Assembly: GCA_016937715.1 (NCBI GenBank)
Contig: JAFGWA010000008.1
Location: 1-57,464, forward strand
Reading direction: 5' to 3'
DNA length: 57,464 bases
DNA from: Candidatus Goldiibacteriota bacterium
GTDB taxonomy: Bacteria > Oederibacteriota > PGYV01
Below are positions 8,843 through 16,629 of the stretch, one piece after another. Every line of letters begins with the position of its first letter. The stretch's first letter is position 1. The notes beneath the pieces were generated by a model, which was given only the letters and a program-made list of their open reading frames with translations, made no database searches and had not been told where the DNA came from. The position numbers and the translations under genes are program-made.

Positions 8843-8879
8843 AAAAGGCGGCGATTACTCGCCGCCTTTTTTTATTTAT
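8843..8879. terminator. Rho-independent terminator, left copy of a paired hairpin
   Basis: The stem GGCGGCGA/TCGCCGCC (8847-8866) with loop TTAC is followed by seven T residues on the plus strand and preceded by four A residues. It sits 15 bp after the SDR stop and touches the minus-strand EpsI-like stop (8872-8874), so it can serve both converging units. It matches 13240-13276 in inverted orientation at 36 of 37 positions. Confidence 0.9.
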
Positions 8880-9384
8880 CCACTCTTTCAGCTACCGTAA
8901 TTACCCACCAAGGAGAAATAGTCTTTTTCATTAAAACCGCCCAATACCACGCAGAAACATCACTATAGCTTGTATTAATCCCATAAATTCTTTCCCTGAC
9001 TAAAAAAACACTATCTTTTTTAGAAGCCTTAAAAACACCCCATATATTTCCATCTTTATCCTTATATAAAGGCATTGGTTTAACTTTATAACCCGAGCCA
9101 ACAAAACATTCTGAAGAAGGGTGAAGTTTTCTAGTTTGATTATATACCCACCTTATTATAATTTTTCGTCTACCATCAGTAAAACGATTGCTCTTCCCCG
9201 GGAAATCAGTATAGTACTTAACTTCTCTATCATCCATATGTTCAGTTATGAGTTTTACACCTTCAAATTCAAATGGCCAACCCGGAAAATCGGGTATATT
9301 ACTATTTGTTTTTACACTGTAAAAATTCACAAATGGAATTATCGCAGCCATAAAACATAAAATAAAATAAATAATAATTCTCAT
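8872..9384 (-). CDS. EpsI-like exosortase-associated protein
   Basis: 170 residues. One N-terminal hydrophobic segment (residues 3-22) would anchor or export it, and the rest is extracytoplasmic. The segment RKLHPSSECFVGSGYKV (near residue 83-99) matches the His-Pro...Cys...Gly pattern of EpsI-type proteins that accompany exosortases. Its role in those systems is unclear; involvement in surface polysaccharide export or protein sorting is proposed. Its start overlaps the exosortase stop by 4 bp, so the two are translationally coupled. Base composition is AT-rich like the rest of the cassette. Confidence 0.75.
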   Translation of the reverse strand: MRIIIYFILCFMAAIIPFVNFYSVKTNSNIPDFPGWPFEFEGVKLITEHMDDREVKYYTDFPGKSNRFTDGRRKIIIRWVYNQTRKLHPSSECFVGSGYKVKPMPLYKDKDGNIWGVFKASKKDSVFLVRERIYGINTSYSDVSAWYWAVLMKKTISPWWVITVAERVDK

Positions 9385-10175
9385 AATTTTTTATCCATAT
9401 AATAAGCTGTAAGAGTAATGACTGCAGTTAAGGAAATAAAAATAGCCGCGCCAACAGCCGCATGAAACCATTCCGGCATAACAAATATGCCTGACTCAGT
9501 GAAAAAAAGCAATGTCGACCTAATTATATTTCCTGCAATCACAAAAATAAATGCATAAATGGATAAAATCAAAGTCTTTTTATTTGTAAAACGGAAAAAA
9601 CCAGTTAGGATAAATGAGAGGAGAATACCCGTCCATAACATTTTTATGCCACTGCACGGAGCATCAACACATACAAATCTATTTCCATATTCAATCATAG
9701 TCCCTTCCAGTTCCACTCTATATCCAGACATTCTTATAAGCAAAAACGAGATATTTGTCGCTAATAATCTCAAAGGATAACCAAAATAAAAATCAATAGT
9801 AGGAATAACAGGCAGCGACAAAAAAAACAAACCCAATAATGTAAAATTAATTTTAATTTTAAAATATACTTCACTTAAAAGAAAAGCAATGATAGAAAAT
9901 GCCAGAAACGCCCTTACAAGTTCAGGTATATAATGAAAAAGAATTATATAAACGGACATTAATAAAATAAATAGATTATATTTCTTCAGTTCAATAATAC
10001 AGGCAATTTTCTTATCACGAACAATAAAAAAAATTATAGCAATTAAAGGTATTACAGATACATATTCAAAAGTTGAATACAATATTCTTCTCACATACCA
10101 TATCCACACAGGCCAAAAAACCACAATCGTGGCAATTACGGTCAATTTCCCTTTAATTAATGATAGTTTTTGCAT
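9381..10175 (-). CDS. Exosortase/archaeosortase family transpeptidase
   Basis: 264 residues from the chosen start, an integral membrane protein with about eight hydrophobic segments. The three catalytic signatures are present: Cys174 in DAPCSGIKM, Arg219 in GNIIRSTLLF and His238 in EWFHAAVGAA. Exosortases cleave C-terminal PEP-CTERM-type signals and are thought to transfer the protein to a surface acceptor. An upstream in-frame ATG at 10241 would add 22 polar residues and overlap the upstream gene by 85 bp. The start at 10175 leaves only 19 bp of overlap and begins just before the first membrane segment. The immediately upstream gene encodes the only PEP-CTERM-like protein seen. The exosortase subfamily could not be named. 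Confidence 0.88.
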   Translation of the reverse strand: MQKLSLIKGKLTVIATIVVFWPVWIWYVRRILYSTFEYVSVIPLIAIIFFIVRDKKIACIIELKKYNLFILLMSVYIILFHYIPELVRAFLAFSIIAFLLSEVYFKIKINFTLLGLFFLSLPVIPTIDFYFGYPLRLLATNISFLLIRMSGYRVELEGTMIEYGNRFVCVDAPCSGIKMLWTGILLSFILTGFFRFTNKKTLILSIYAFIFVIAGNIIRSTLLFFTESGIFVMPEWFHAAVGAAIFISLTAVITLTAYYMDKKL

Positions 10176-12772
10176 TCTGTTTTCTTGCCCAACAATACCA
10201 GTATCAACACTGCAACCATAGCGATTATTATCATTATCCATTCTTCAGGTTCGGGAACAGAAGGAACTTTCCCAACAGATTCGCCGGAATTCTTATCCAA
10301 CCCAAATTGCTCATATTGATTTTGATTTTCAAGAACAACAGCTCCACTTATGTGAGTTATTAATTTATATTTACCCGCAAATTCCAGGGCATCACTTCCG
10401 CCAAAGAGCACTTTATCATAAGCCCATAATCTTGCAAGATGATCCGAAGTCTGTTTACCTTCACTTGGTCGAGTATTTACCCATTCTCTTACATATTTTT
10501 TAACGCCAAGCTTTCCCTCCCAAATTAAAAAAAGCGATCTCAAATCCTCATACACATCACCTTTTGTATATACATTTTCCACCATGTTATTTGATTCAAA
10601 ACTTTCGCTTATCCTGTTCCTTTTTCCATTTACAGCCAAATCATATAGTTTTACTTTTCCCGGGCGCCTTTTCCATTTTTGCTCCAAAAAAATTGTCGGG
10701 CTCATAATCATCGGTTGCCCTCCGTGTATCCATAATATGGCCGAATTACTTTTTGACCCGGCAAGATCCCATGCCTTTTCAAGCGCGGGTATATTATCAA
10801 CACCACCTTTAAACGATTTAGAGGAAATCTTTTCCAAATCAACAATAGAAATATTCTTGTCCGCAATAACATAGACAATATCTTTAACTTGCAGGGTAGA
10901 AAAAGCTTTTTTAGTTAAATCGATATATGCTTTCATATCTTTTGATCCATCTATGACCACTATCAATTTTTCAGGAATTATATTCTTCTCTTCTACAATT
11001 TCCTGAGTAACATAAAATTTAGATCCATAAACATCTTTTGACCACACTCTGTTAACGTCCATGTTTCTGCTGACACGCAATAAACTTTTCCCTTCAAAGA
11101 GTTCTGTATCTTTTATTATCCCTCTCAGGGCATATAGCTTATCATCAGGATTTTCGGGCTTCAAATTTAGATTCTCTGAATTTATACTGTTTTTAGACTC
11201 ATACCAAACCGAATGCCTTACATTATTATGTATATAAAAATTCGAATCTGAAATATAAGGCAATTCAAGCAATGCCTCAGTTCCCTTTCCTTCTATCCTC
11301 ATCGGACTTGTAAAACCTATACGCACTTTCATTTTTCCGCCGTTCTCAGCAATAGGATAGCATTGAAGCATAACTCTGTCTCTGCCTTTCGATGTTAAAA
11401 GAGATGGATCTCTTCTTTTCCTGACAGTACTCTGATACGCCTCAACAACTTTACTTTTTTTGGCAAAAACAGCTTCCTGCTCCTCGCCATTCACCCAAAG
11501 CGTCATTCTTGTGGCAACACTTCCGTGCGGTAAAGCTATTAGAGCGCGGGCTTCCTGCTGTATTTTGGTCTTATTCTCAAATTCAAAAAACCACTCAGAA
11601 TATGCAATTCCTGAATCCGAATCAATAGTTCCATCAATCGTAGAACTTATAAGATTAATGCCGTTTATTTTCCCCCCCACATCAACATTACCCGCCTCAT
11701 CATCAAAATCACCAAAAGGAGGCAGCATAACACCTGGAAAAACACCTTCATTTAATACATCTTTGCGTGAGTATACATTAAAACTTTCTCCGTATACTCT
11801 ATAATATACTGTCCGTGCATCCTCCGGATTTACAAATTCCGCTTCTCTATCCGGGGACATAAACGAACTAAACCAAGATAGAGGGTTTACAAATGATAAT
11901 CGTCTTTGATCATAACAATTCATAAGTATATACTTTTTATTTCCAAAACTTCTTAACATTTCAACCGCTTTATTGCTTGCCACGCTATCAGTAGATAGGG
12001 CTTTTCTAATACCAAGATCAGTAACAAAATACTGTAAATTGATAAGTATCATAAAAATAGCAACTGCAATTATACCCGTCCAGGCAATACTTTTTTCTTT
12101 ATTATTGTAGTCAAATGTACTTCTAAGTTTCACAGAAAGAATTATCGAAACAACAATAGCAGCAACTGGGAAAAATGGGTAGATTCCAAGTCCGTAGAAA
12201 AATATTCCAAATAAAGCTATTACAGAAAAGCCTGAAATAATTATCACGGGAAAGAGCGTAATTATGAACATGAGCGATGCCCCTATAGCACATCCAATAA
12301 TAACACTTGCGATCTTATAATTGTTTTTATTACAGCTTTTTATTGTATTTAAAACAAAAAGATTGCCTAAAGGTATTATACAAACCACAAAAATATGCCA
12401 TATAGTCGGTATGGGATCAAAAAAAACTACTGTACAAGGCCTAAAAAGCAGCTCAACAAGAATAGCGATAACAGGAAATATTACTCCCAGAATAATTATC
12501 GCAGTAGTTGAAAACATTCCAATTCTTTTAGCTTTTCCCCTTATTTTCTCTTTATGTGCTTTTTTCTTTATATTGAAACCAATTTCTTTAATAACTTCCT
12601 GCACTTCCGTATCACCAATTACTCTTAACTTCTTTCTTAAAAGCGTTTCAACAATATGCCCATGAAGGTCTTCAGAGACGTCTTTTGGATTTGCCTCTGC
12701 TGGGTCTACTGACTTTTTAACATCTGATAAGTAATTTTTCAGTATTGTTTTTGCATCCCTCGTCCATTTCAT
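10157..12772 (-). CDS. Multi-pass HAAS-VIT-vWA-like protein with C-terminal PEP-CTERM-type sorting signal
   Basis: 871 residues. Residues 1-75 are soluble and resemble the HAAS-type domain that typically accompanies PadR regulators (SEDLHGHIVETLLRKKL, VQEVIKEIGF). Several membrane segments follow between about 84 and 250. Residues about 375-490 look like a VIT domain (ALIALPHGSVATRMTLWVNG...AYQSTVRKRRDPSLL). A von Willebrand A-like region has a degenerate MIDAS (VVIDGSKDM near 610). The C-terminus is VPEPEEW (839-845), a 16-residue hydrophobic stretch, then basic GKKTECKNYH, the tripartite exosortase signal. It lies 3 bp after padR and overlaps the exosortase gene. It resembles PEP-CTERM-associated integral membrane proteins with VIT domains; its function is unknown. 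It is probably the dedicated exosortase substrate. Confidence 0.75.
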   Translation of the reverse strand: MKWTRDAKTILKNYLSDVKKSVDPAEANPKDVSEDLHGHIVETLLRKKLRVIGDTEVQEVIKEIGFNIKKKAHKEKIRGKAKRIGMFSTTAIIILGVIFPVIAILVELLFRPCTVVFFDPIPTIWHIFVVCIIPLGNLFVLNTIKSCNKNNYKIASVIIGCAIGASLMFIITLFPVIIISGFSVIALFGIFFYGLGIYPFFPVAAIVVSIILSVKLRSTFDYNNKEKSIAWTGIIAVAIFMILINLQYFVTDLGIRKALSTDSVASNKAVEMLRSFGNKKYILMNCYDQRRLSFVNPLSWFSSFMSPDREAEFVNPEDARTVYYRVYGESFNVYSRKDVLNEGVFPGVMLPPFGDFDDEAGNVDVGGKINGINLISSTIDGTIDSDSGIAYSEWFFEFENKTKIQQEARALIALPHGSVATRMTLWVNGEEQEAVFAKKSKVVEAYQSTVRKRRDPSLLTSKGRDRVMLQCYPIAENGGKMKVRIGFTSPMRIEGKGTEALLELPYISDSNFYIHNNVRHSVWYESKNSINSENLNLKPENPDDKLYALRGIIKDTELFEGKSLLRVSRNMDVNRVWSKDVYGSKFYVTQEIVEEKNIIPEKLIVVIDGSKDMKAYIDLTKKAFSTLQVKDIVYVIADKNISIVDLEKISSKSFKGGVDNIPALEKAWDLAGSKSNSAILWIHGGQPMIMSPTIFLEQKWKRRPGKVKLYDLAVNGKRNRISESFESNNMVENVYTKGDVYEDLRSLFLIWEGKLGVKKYVREWVNTRPSEGKQTSDHLARLWAYDKVLFGGSDALEFAGKYKLITHISGAVVLENQNQYEQFGLDKNSGESVGKVPSVPEPEEWIMIIIAMVAVLILVLLGKKTECKNYH

Positions 12773-12775
12773 AAT

Positions 12776-13114
12776 TTACCCCTTTTCTCTTCTTAGTTTT
12801 TTCATTTTCATTACTAGTGATTCCAAATAGCCATTCATGACTTTTGTAGCTTCTATACCTTCCTTAGTTAATGAATAATACTTTCTAACAGGACCTTCAT
12901 TCGATTCAACAAGGCGAGTCTTGACAAGCCCTTGTTTTTTCAGCCTTGAAAGCAATGGATAAATAGTGCCGCTTTTAATATCAAAATCAGGAATCGTTTC
13001 CAGTGTTTTCGCAATATCATAACCATACATCTCTTTTACTTCTAAAATATTAAGCACAGAAAGTTCAGCTATGCCTTTTTTTACCTGTATTAGCCACTTA
13101 TCAATCGAATCCAT
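12776..13114 (-). CDS. PadR family transcriptional regulator
   Basis: 112 residues. A winged-helix core is visible in VLNILEVKEMYGYDIAKTLE and KSGTIYPLLSRLKKQGLVKT (TIYPLLSRLEKxG is the PadR signature), followed by the GPVRKYYSLTKEG wing and a C-terminal helix for dimerisation. It probably represses its own operon. It is the first gene of the exosortase cassette, and the next gene begins with a HAAS-like domain. PadR/HAAS pairs are known as membrane-linked regulatory modules. A strong ribosome site, GGAGGAGA, precedes the ATG. Confidence 0.93.
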   Translation of the reverse strand: MDSIDKWLIQVKKGIAELSVLNILEVKEMYGYDIAKTLETIPDFDIKSGTIYPLLSRLKKQGLVKTRLVESNEGPVRKYYSLTKEGIEATKVMNGYLESLVMKMKKLRREKG

Positions 13115-13129
13115 TTCTCCTCCATCTAT

Positions 13130-13174
13130 ATCGCTTTACACGGTATAGTACATTACAATATAGCGATTTGTCAA
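13130..13174 (-). promoter_or_regulatory. Promoter and candidate operator of the PadR-exosortase operon
   Basis: On the minus strand TTGACA (13169-13174), an 18-bp spacer and TACTAT (13145-13150) form a sigma-70-like promoter. The inverted repeat ATCGCT (13130-13135) / AGCGAT (13162-13167) brackets the -10 region and is a candidate PadR operator. Autoregulation is inference. Confidence 0.5.
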
Positions 13175-13239
13175 TAATTATTTACATAAGAAATATTATT
13201 TCGAATTTTAATCAATACATGAACTACTACTGATCCCAA

Positions 13240-13276
13240 ATAAATAAAAAAAGACGGCGAGTAATCGCCGCCTTTT
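13240..13276. terminator. Rho-independent terminator, right copy of the paired hairpin
   Basis: The stem GACGGCGA/TCGCCGCC (13253-13272, one mismatch) has loop GTAA and A/T tracts on both sides. On the minus strand it directly follows the stop of the 108-residue gene and has a seven-T tail, so it ends that transcript before the PadR promoter. It is inverted relative to the copy at 8843-8879. Confidence 0.88.
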
Positions 13277-13277
13277 T

Positions 13278-13604
13278 TTATTCCTCTACAATACTGAATT
13301 TCCCGTCATGCTCTTTAATAGAAAGTTCGGCTAAATATATGTATCCATCGGATGCTGATTCAAAGCTGAAACTGTAATCAAATTTATCTCTTTTATACCG
13401 GAAAAAGTTCTTTTTATCCCCTACTTTTAACTGAACAATAGTAATTCCATGCCTTTTGTAATCAGGATAAGGCCTCGACATTCTACATAGATAGTTATGT
13501 ACCTCGGATAATATATTATCCGGACCATGAATATCGAATTTTCTGACAGTCTCCATCTGATTTAAAAACATCTGCCTGAATTTCATAGGATGCAAAGGGG
13601 TCAT
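13278..13604 (-). CDS. Uncharacterised small protein, second gene of an antitoxin-led pair
   Basis: 108 residues, not recognised as a known family. It is rich in aromatic and charged residues, with a beta-rich second half (ITIVQLKVGDKKNFFRYKR, FDYSFSFESASDGYIYLAEL) and no signal peptide or membrane segment. The ATG at 13604 is preceded by AAGG that overlaps the stop codon of the upstream ribbon-helix-helix-like gene, so translation is probably coupled. Position and size suit a toxin or toxin-like partner, but no catalytic motif is visible. A strong terminator follows. Confidence 0.6.
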   Translation of the reverse strand: MTPLHPMKFRQMFLNQMETVRKFDIHGPDNILSEVHNYLCRMSRPYPDYKRHGITIVQLKVGDKKNFFRYKRDKFDYSFSFESASDGYIYLAELSIKEHDGKFSIVEE

Positions 13605-13613
13605 TAAATACCT

Positions 13614-13916
13614 TTATACCTTGCCCTTCCGTTGTTTACCATTTGCAAAAAATTTATCCTTCAGACCGTACTTTTCGGCAGCTTCCATAAAACTCAGGGC
13701 GGTTTCTTTCTCTTTCTGATGCCTGTAATAGTCAAGTACCGCATCTTCTTCCCTGACTCTTTTTACCGCGCTTTCAATAGCATCCGCTATAAAACGGTTC
13801 ATTTTTAACCCTTTTTCTTCGCAAATACTACGGACATTTATATTAATACTATGCGGTATTTTTATTGATACAACATCCTGCTTTTCCGTACCTGAAAGAC
13901 GCTCCTTCACAGCCAT
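13614..13916 (-). CDS. Ribbon-helix-helix-like small DNA-binding protein (antitoxin-like)
   Basis: 100 residues. The segment DVVSIKIPHSININVRSIC, then EEKGLKMNRFIADAIESAVK, fits a beta strand followed by two helices as in ribbon-helix-helix repressors. The rest is charged and helical (a possible toxin-binding tail). ATG at 13916 was chosen because AGGAGG ends eight bases upstream; the GTG at 13925 lies inside that ribosome site. A promoter is visible upstream. It forms a two-gene unit with the 108-residue protein. It could be an antitoxin or a plain regulator. Confidence 0.6.
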   Translation of the reverse strand: MAVKERLSGTEKQDVVSIKIPHSININVRSICEEKGLKMNRFIADAIESAVKRVREEDAVLDYYRHQKEKETALSFMEAAEKYGLKDKFFANGKQRKGKV

Positions 13917-13948
13917 ATCACACACCTCCTGTTTTATTCTTCAATTAG

Positions 13949-13977
13949 AATATACACATGAAAACTATAAAAAGCAA
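13949..13977 (-). promoter_or_regulatory. Putative promoter of the antitoxin-like operon
   Basis: On the minus strand, TTGCTT (13972-13977), a 17-bp spacer and TATATT (13949-13954) lie about 33 bp before the start at 13916. The hexamers are near consensus, but in AT-rich DNA such matches occur by chance. Confidence 0.4.
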
Positions 13978-14224
13978 GTAAAAGTAGTAAATAGTAATAT
14001 TTATTATGGATATTACAGCGTTTCTGCATTTCAAGGAAATTTACTCAAGGGATTAATCTTAATAACAGGGAACGGTTGAGGTATATTAGAAAAAATGGTT
14101 AACACATATAATTTTAATGCGTCCCTGACAATTCGTCACGCAGTGCGTGACGTTTCGCAATACGCTGTTTCTTCTATAAAAAATATTATCTGCTAAATTT
14201 TATATATAACCGGTTCTATCCGGT
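13978..14224. other. AT-rich intergenic region with one perfect hairpin
   Basis: No gene is seen. The only structure noted is CGTCACGC/GCGTGACG at 14134-14152 with a three-base loop. It has no T-run on either side and so is not a convincing terminator. It may be another dispersed palindrome, although only this copy was seen. Confidence 0.5.
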
Positions 14225-14791
14225 TTAAAACCACTTAGTATCCGTCTTTTCCGGTTTGTAGTTATCAAAGAAATAAAAAATATCATCCACAGTCTCCGCC
14301 ATATAGAACAGTTTGAAGAAATCGGGTTTAATGAATTTTTCGTCCTGCATTTTACGGAAGAGGAAAACCAGGCTGTTATAAAACCCGTTTGTATTTAAAA
14401 ATACCAGCGGACGGTCGTGATAATGCAGCTGTTTTAATGTTATAAGTTCCATGGCTTCTTCCAGAGTGCCGGAGCCGCCGGGTAAAAATACAAAAGCGTC
14501 TGACCGTTCATCCATCAGCGCTTTTCTTTCCCTTAACCCTTCCGCTATTATCACTTCATCAAGGTCTTCTTTTCCAACGCCCATATCCTTTATAGCCCTT
14601 GGAATTATCCCGATAACCTTACCGCCGTTTTTCTGTACGGTATTGGCAATCGCACCCATTAACCCTTTATTACTACCTCCATATACAAGCGTACTTCCCC
14701 TTTTTGCCATCTTTTCGCCCAATAATACCGCGTCATCAAAATATACTTTATCAAGAGCGTCAGAAGAAGCGCAGAATACGCAAATGTTCAT
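14225..14791 (-). CDS. LOG family protein (TIGR00730-type; possible nucleoside-monophosphate phosphoribohydrolase)
   Basis: 188 residues from ATG at 14791, which has the ribosome site AAAGGAGGC upstream. A longer reading frame upstream would add 22 unlikely residues. Family signatures are MNICVFCASSDALD at the start, GGSNKGLMGAIANTVQKNGGKVIGIIP (near residue 38), and the catalytic-type PGGSGTLEEAMELITLKQL (PGGxGTxxE, near 104). Homologues release cytokinin bases from riboside 5'-monophosphates; in bacteria the physiological substrate is often unknown. It is cytoplasmic. The gene upstream encodes a small membrane protein. Confidence 0.9.
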   Translation of the reverse strand: MNICVFCASSDALDKVYFDDAVLLGEKMAKRGSTLVYGGSNKGLMGAIANTVQKNGGKVIGIIPRAIKDMGVGKEDLDEVIIAEGLRERKALMDERSDAFVFLPGGSGTLEEAMELITLKQLHYHDRPLVFLNTNGFYNSLVFLFRKMQDEKFIKPDFFKLFYMAETVDDIFYFFDNYKPEKTDTKWF

Positions 14792-14804
14792 CTTTGCCTC
14801 CTTT

Positions 14805-15146
14805 TTATTTTTTAAATAAAAACAAAACCGCCGAAAGAACAACCCCCACAAGGACAATCATTGTTGTATCTTTTACCAGCATCGGATATGCCATAAGCAG
14901 TATCCCGTCAACAATATAAACCGCGTTTGCTTTTCTTTTTCCGTAAAGAAACGCAAATACGCCTACACCGCTGAAAATTACCGTCCATAAAAGCCCTGCC
15001 GCTGAAAATCCCATAATCATATCCGCGGTGGGCGGGCCTGCTTTCTGCTGTGCGTCTGACAGCTGCGCCAGTTTTTCAACCGCATCTTCTGAAAGCATAT
15101 CTTCCACCCTAAACCCGTGCAGAAATTTGTTAATTAACCTGATCAT
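14805..15146 (-). CDS. Small membrane protein of unknown function
   Basis: 113 residues. The N-terminal third is soluble and charged (residues 1-40). Three hydrophobic segments follow (about 45-68, 76-90 and 93-111), and the protein ends in KK. ATG is preceded by TGGAGGAAAT, a good ribosome site. It lies 13 bp after the phospholipase D-like gene and 13 bp before the LOG gene, so the three may be one transcript. No family was recognised. Confidence 0.75.
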   Translation of the reverse strand: MIRLINKFLHGFRVEDMLSEDAVEKLAQLSDAQQKAGPPTADMIMGFSAAGLLWTVIFSGVGVFAFLYGKRKANAVYIVDGILLMAYPMLVKDTTMIVLVGVVLSAVLFLFKK

Positions 15147-15159
15147 ATTTCCTCCATTT

Positions 15160-16614
15160 TTAAAAACTGCACCAGCCTGTCATTTCCTGCAGTTTGTATT
15201 TTAACTTTAATAACGTCCTTGTGTCTCTGTATTTTTCAAAATCAACAGTATATGTGTTGCCGTCATCATTGAACCATATCCGGTTAAAGTACCCTTCGGC
15301 CTTATCAAAAAATACCGTCTTCCCTCCGCATTCCACCATTATATCAGCTTCCAGATTAAGATTATCCATGTTCCTTCTGGTCATATTGCAGGAACCCTGT
15401 ATCATGCTGTAATTCCCGCCGTTTTCAAATATAAACATCTTGCCGTGGCACTGTTCCCCGTTTGTGTTATACCACCTTATCTTTGCCAGTTTATCCGACA
15501 ATTCGTAAAGTTCATTTGCCGCAGGCCTGTTTGGCGTGCCGTCACGCTGCCTGCCAAAAGAGTCTTTATTAGGGTCAAGAATAATTTTTACATCCACCCC
15601 TCTTTTGGCGGCCCTTGCAAGTTGCTTTATAATATCCCTCTCGCTTAAGTAAAACATCACAACCTTAATTGAAGAGCCTTTTTCTGACGCCTTTATCTTT
15701 TTAATAAGCGTTCTCTTTATCGCTTTTTCGGTGATAAAAGAAGCTTGTGTTGCCCCTGTATTATCTTTTACATCCCCCGGCTTATATTCAAACTTTGACC
15801 CGGAAAATTCCGCTATGCCTGCCTCGCTTTTTATCGCATCTTTCCAGACAAAATCATCAATACGCACAGCCGTATTGCCATGGGCGCTTGACGCATCGCT
15901 TGCGTTATTTGATGTAATAAGAACAGACATCTTATTGCCCGGCGCATCGGCAATTACAATTTTTCTGTGGTTGGCTTTTAAATTTAAAAGTTTTAAAATA
16001 GACCGAACGGTTATTTTCTTGTCATCAGCAGCAAGCAAATTCGGCAATAATCCTCCCTTATCCGAATTTCCCATCCACTGAAAGAAAAGCCTCCAGAACG
16101 CCGAATACAAAAACACGCTGTCACGCAGTTTTTCAAGGGCGGTAATCGTAACAACAATACCGGCTTTTTTCATTGCTTCAAAATTTTCTGACTTCACACC
16201 TCCATACTGGGTATTGATGGGGTCTGTGGTAACAGAGATAAAAACACCGGGATTATCTGTTTTCTTTTTAACAAGTGTATTACAGAATTCAGAACTTAAC
16301 TTTCTGAAGTTTTCAGGTTTTGAACCCTGAAAACCGTTGATAAGAAATATGTCGGCTATTATGACTTCTTTAGCTTCTTTTATCATGCTGAATATTTCAT
16401 CAAATATTTCCTGTTCCACGACACGCTTTCCGTCAGCGTTAACATATGTGACATCACACAGGAATTTAACAGAATCATCCGGTATGTTATATACAGTTCC
16501 GGTTATATCTGTACCTTCAGGCATAGGTTTAACTGTATTAATTATCATGGTTATTACAAGAATCCCGCATAATATTAACAGTGCCATCCCGATTTTATTT
16601 AACTTTATTTTCAC
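15160..16614 (-). CDS. Phospholipase D-like (PLDc) membrane-anchored protein
   Basis: 484 residues. An N-terminal membrane anchor (about residues 8-28) is followed by two PLDc lobes. The first HKD motif is intact (NHRKIVIAD). The second reads CHGKMFIFE, with Glu replacing the usual Asp, followed by GSCNMTRRNMDNLNLE. PLD enzymes hydrolyse or transfer phosphodiesters such as phospholipids, cardiolipin precursors or nucleic acid. GTG at 16614 is favoured because AGGAGG lies seven bases upstream; a TTG one codon earlier is also possible. The active domain is probably periplasmic. The exact substrate is not predictable. Confidence 0.85.
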   Translation of the reverse strand: MKIKLNKIGMALLILCGILVITMIINTVKPMPEGTDITGTVYNIPDDSVKFLCDVTYVNADGKRVVEQEIFDEIFSMIKEAKEVIIADIFLINGFQGSKPENFRKLSSEFCNTLVKKKTDNPGVFISVTTDPINTQYGGVKSENFEAMKKAGIVVTITALEKLRDSVFLYSAFWRLFFQWMGNSDKGGLLPNLLAADDKKITVRSILKLLNLKANHRKIVIADAPGNKMSVLITSNNASDASSAHGNTAVRIDDFVWKDAIKSEAGIAEFSGSKFEYKPGDVKDNTGATQASFITEKAIKRTLIKKIKASEKGSSIKVVMFYLSERDIIKQLARAAKRGVDVKIILDPNKDSFGRQRDGTPNRPAANELYELSDKLAKIRWYNTNGEQCHGKMFIFENGGNYSMIQGSCNMTRRNMDNLNLEADIMVECGGKTVFFDKAEGYFNRIWFNDDGNTYTVDFEKYRDTRTLLKLKYKLQEMTGWCSF

Positions 16615-16629
16615 CAAATCCCTCCTGTA

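Noticed and set aside
9381-10241. Longer start for the exosortase at 10241
   Set aside because: It would overlap the upstream gene by 85 bp and adds polar residues before the first membrane helix; the start at 10175 is more plausible, though not proven.
14134-14152. Hairpin as a terminator for a gene near 14200
   Set aside because: Stem is strong, but no T-run follows on either strand.
14225-14857. Longer start for the LOG-family protein at 14857
   Set aside because: The ATG at 14791 has a perfect ribosome site and begins the conserved domain; the extension would overlap the upstream gene.
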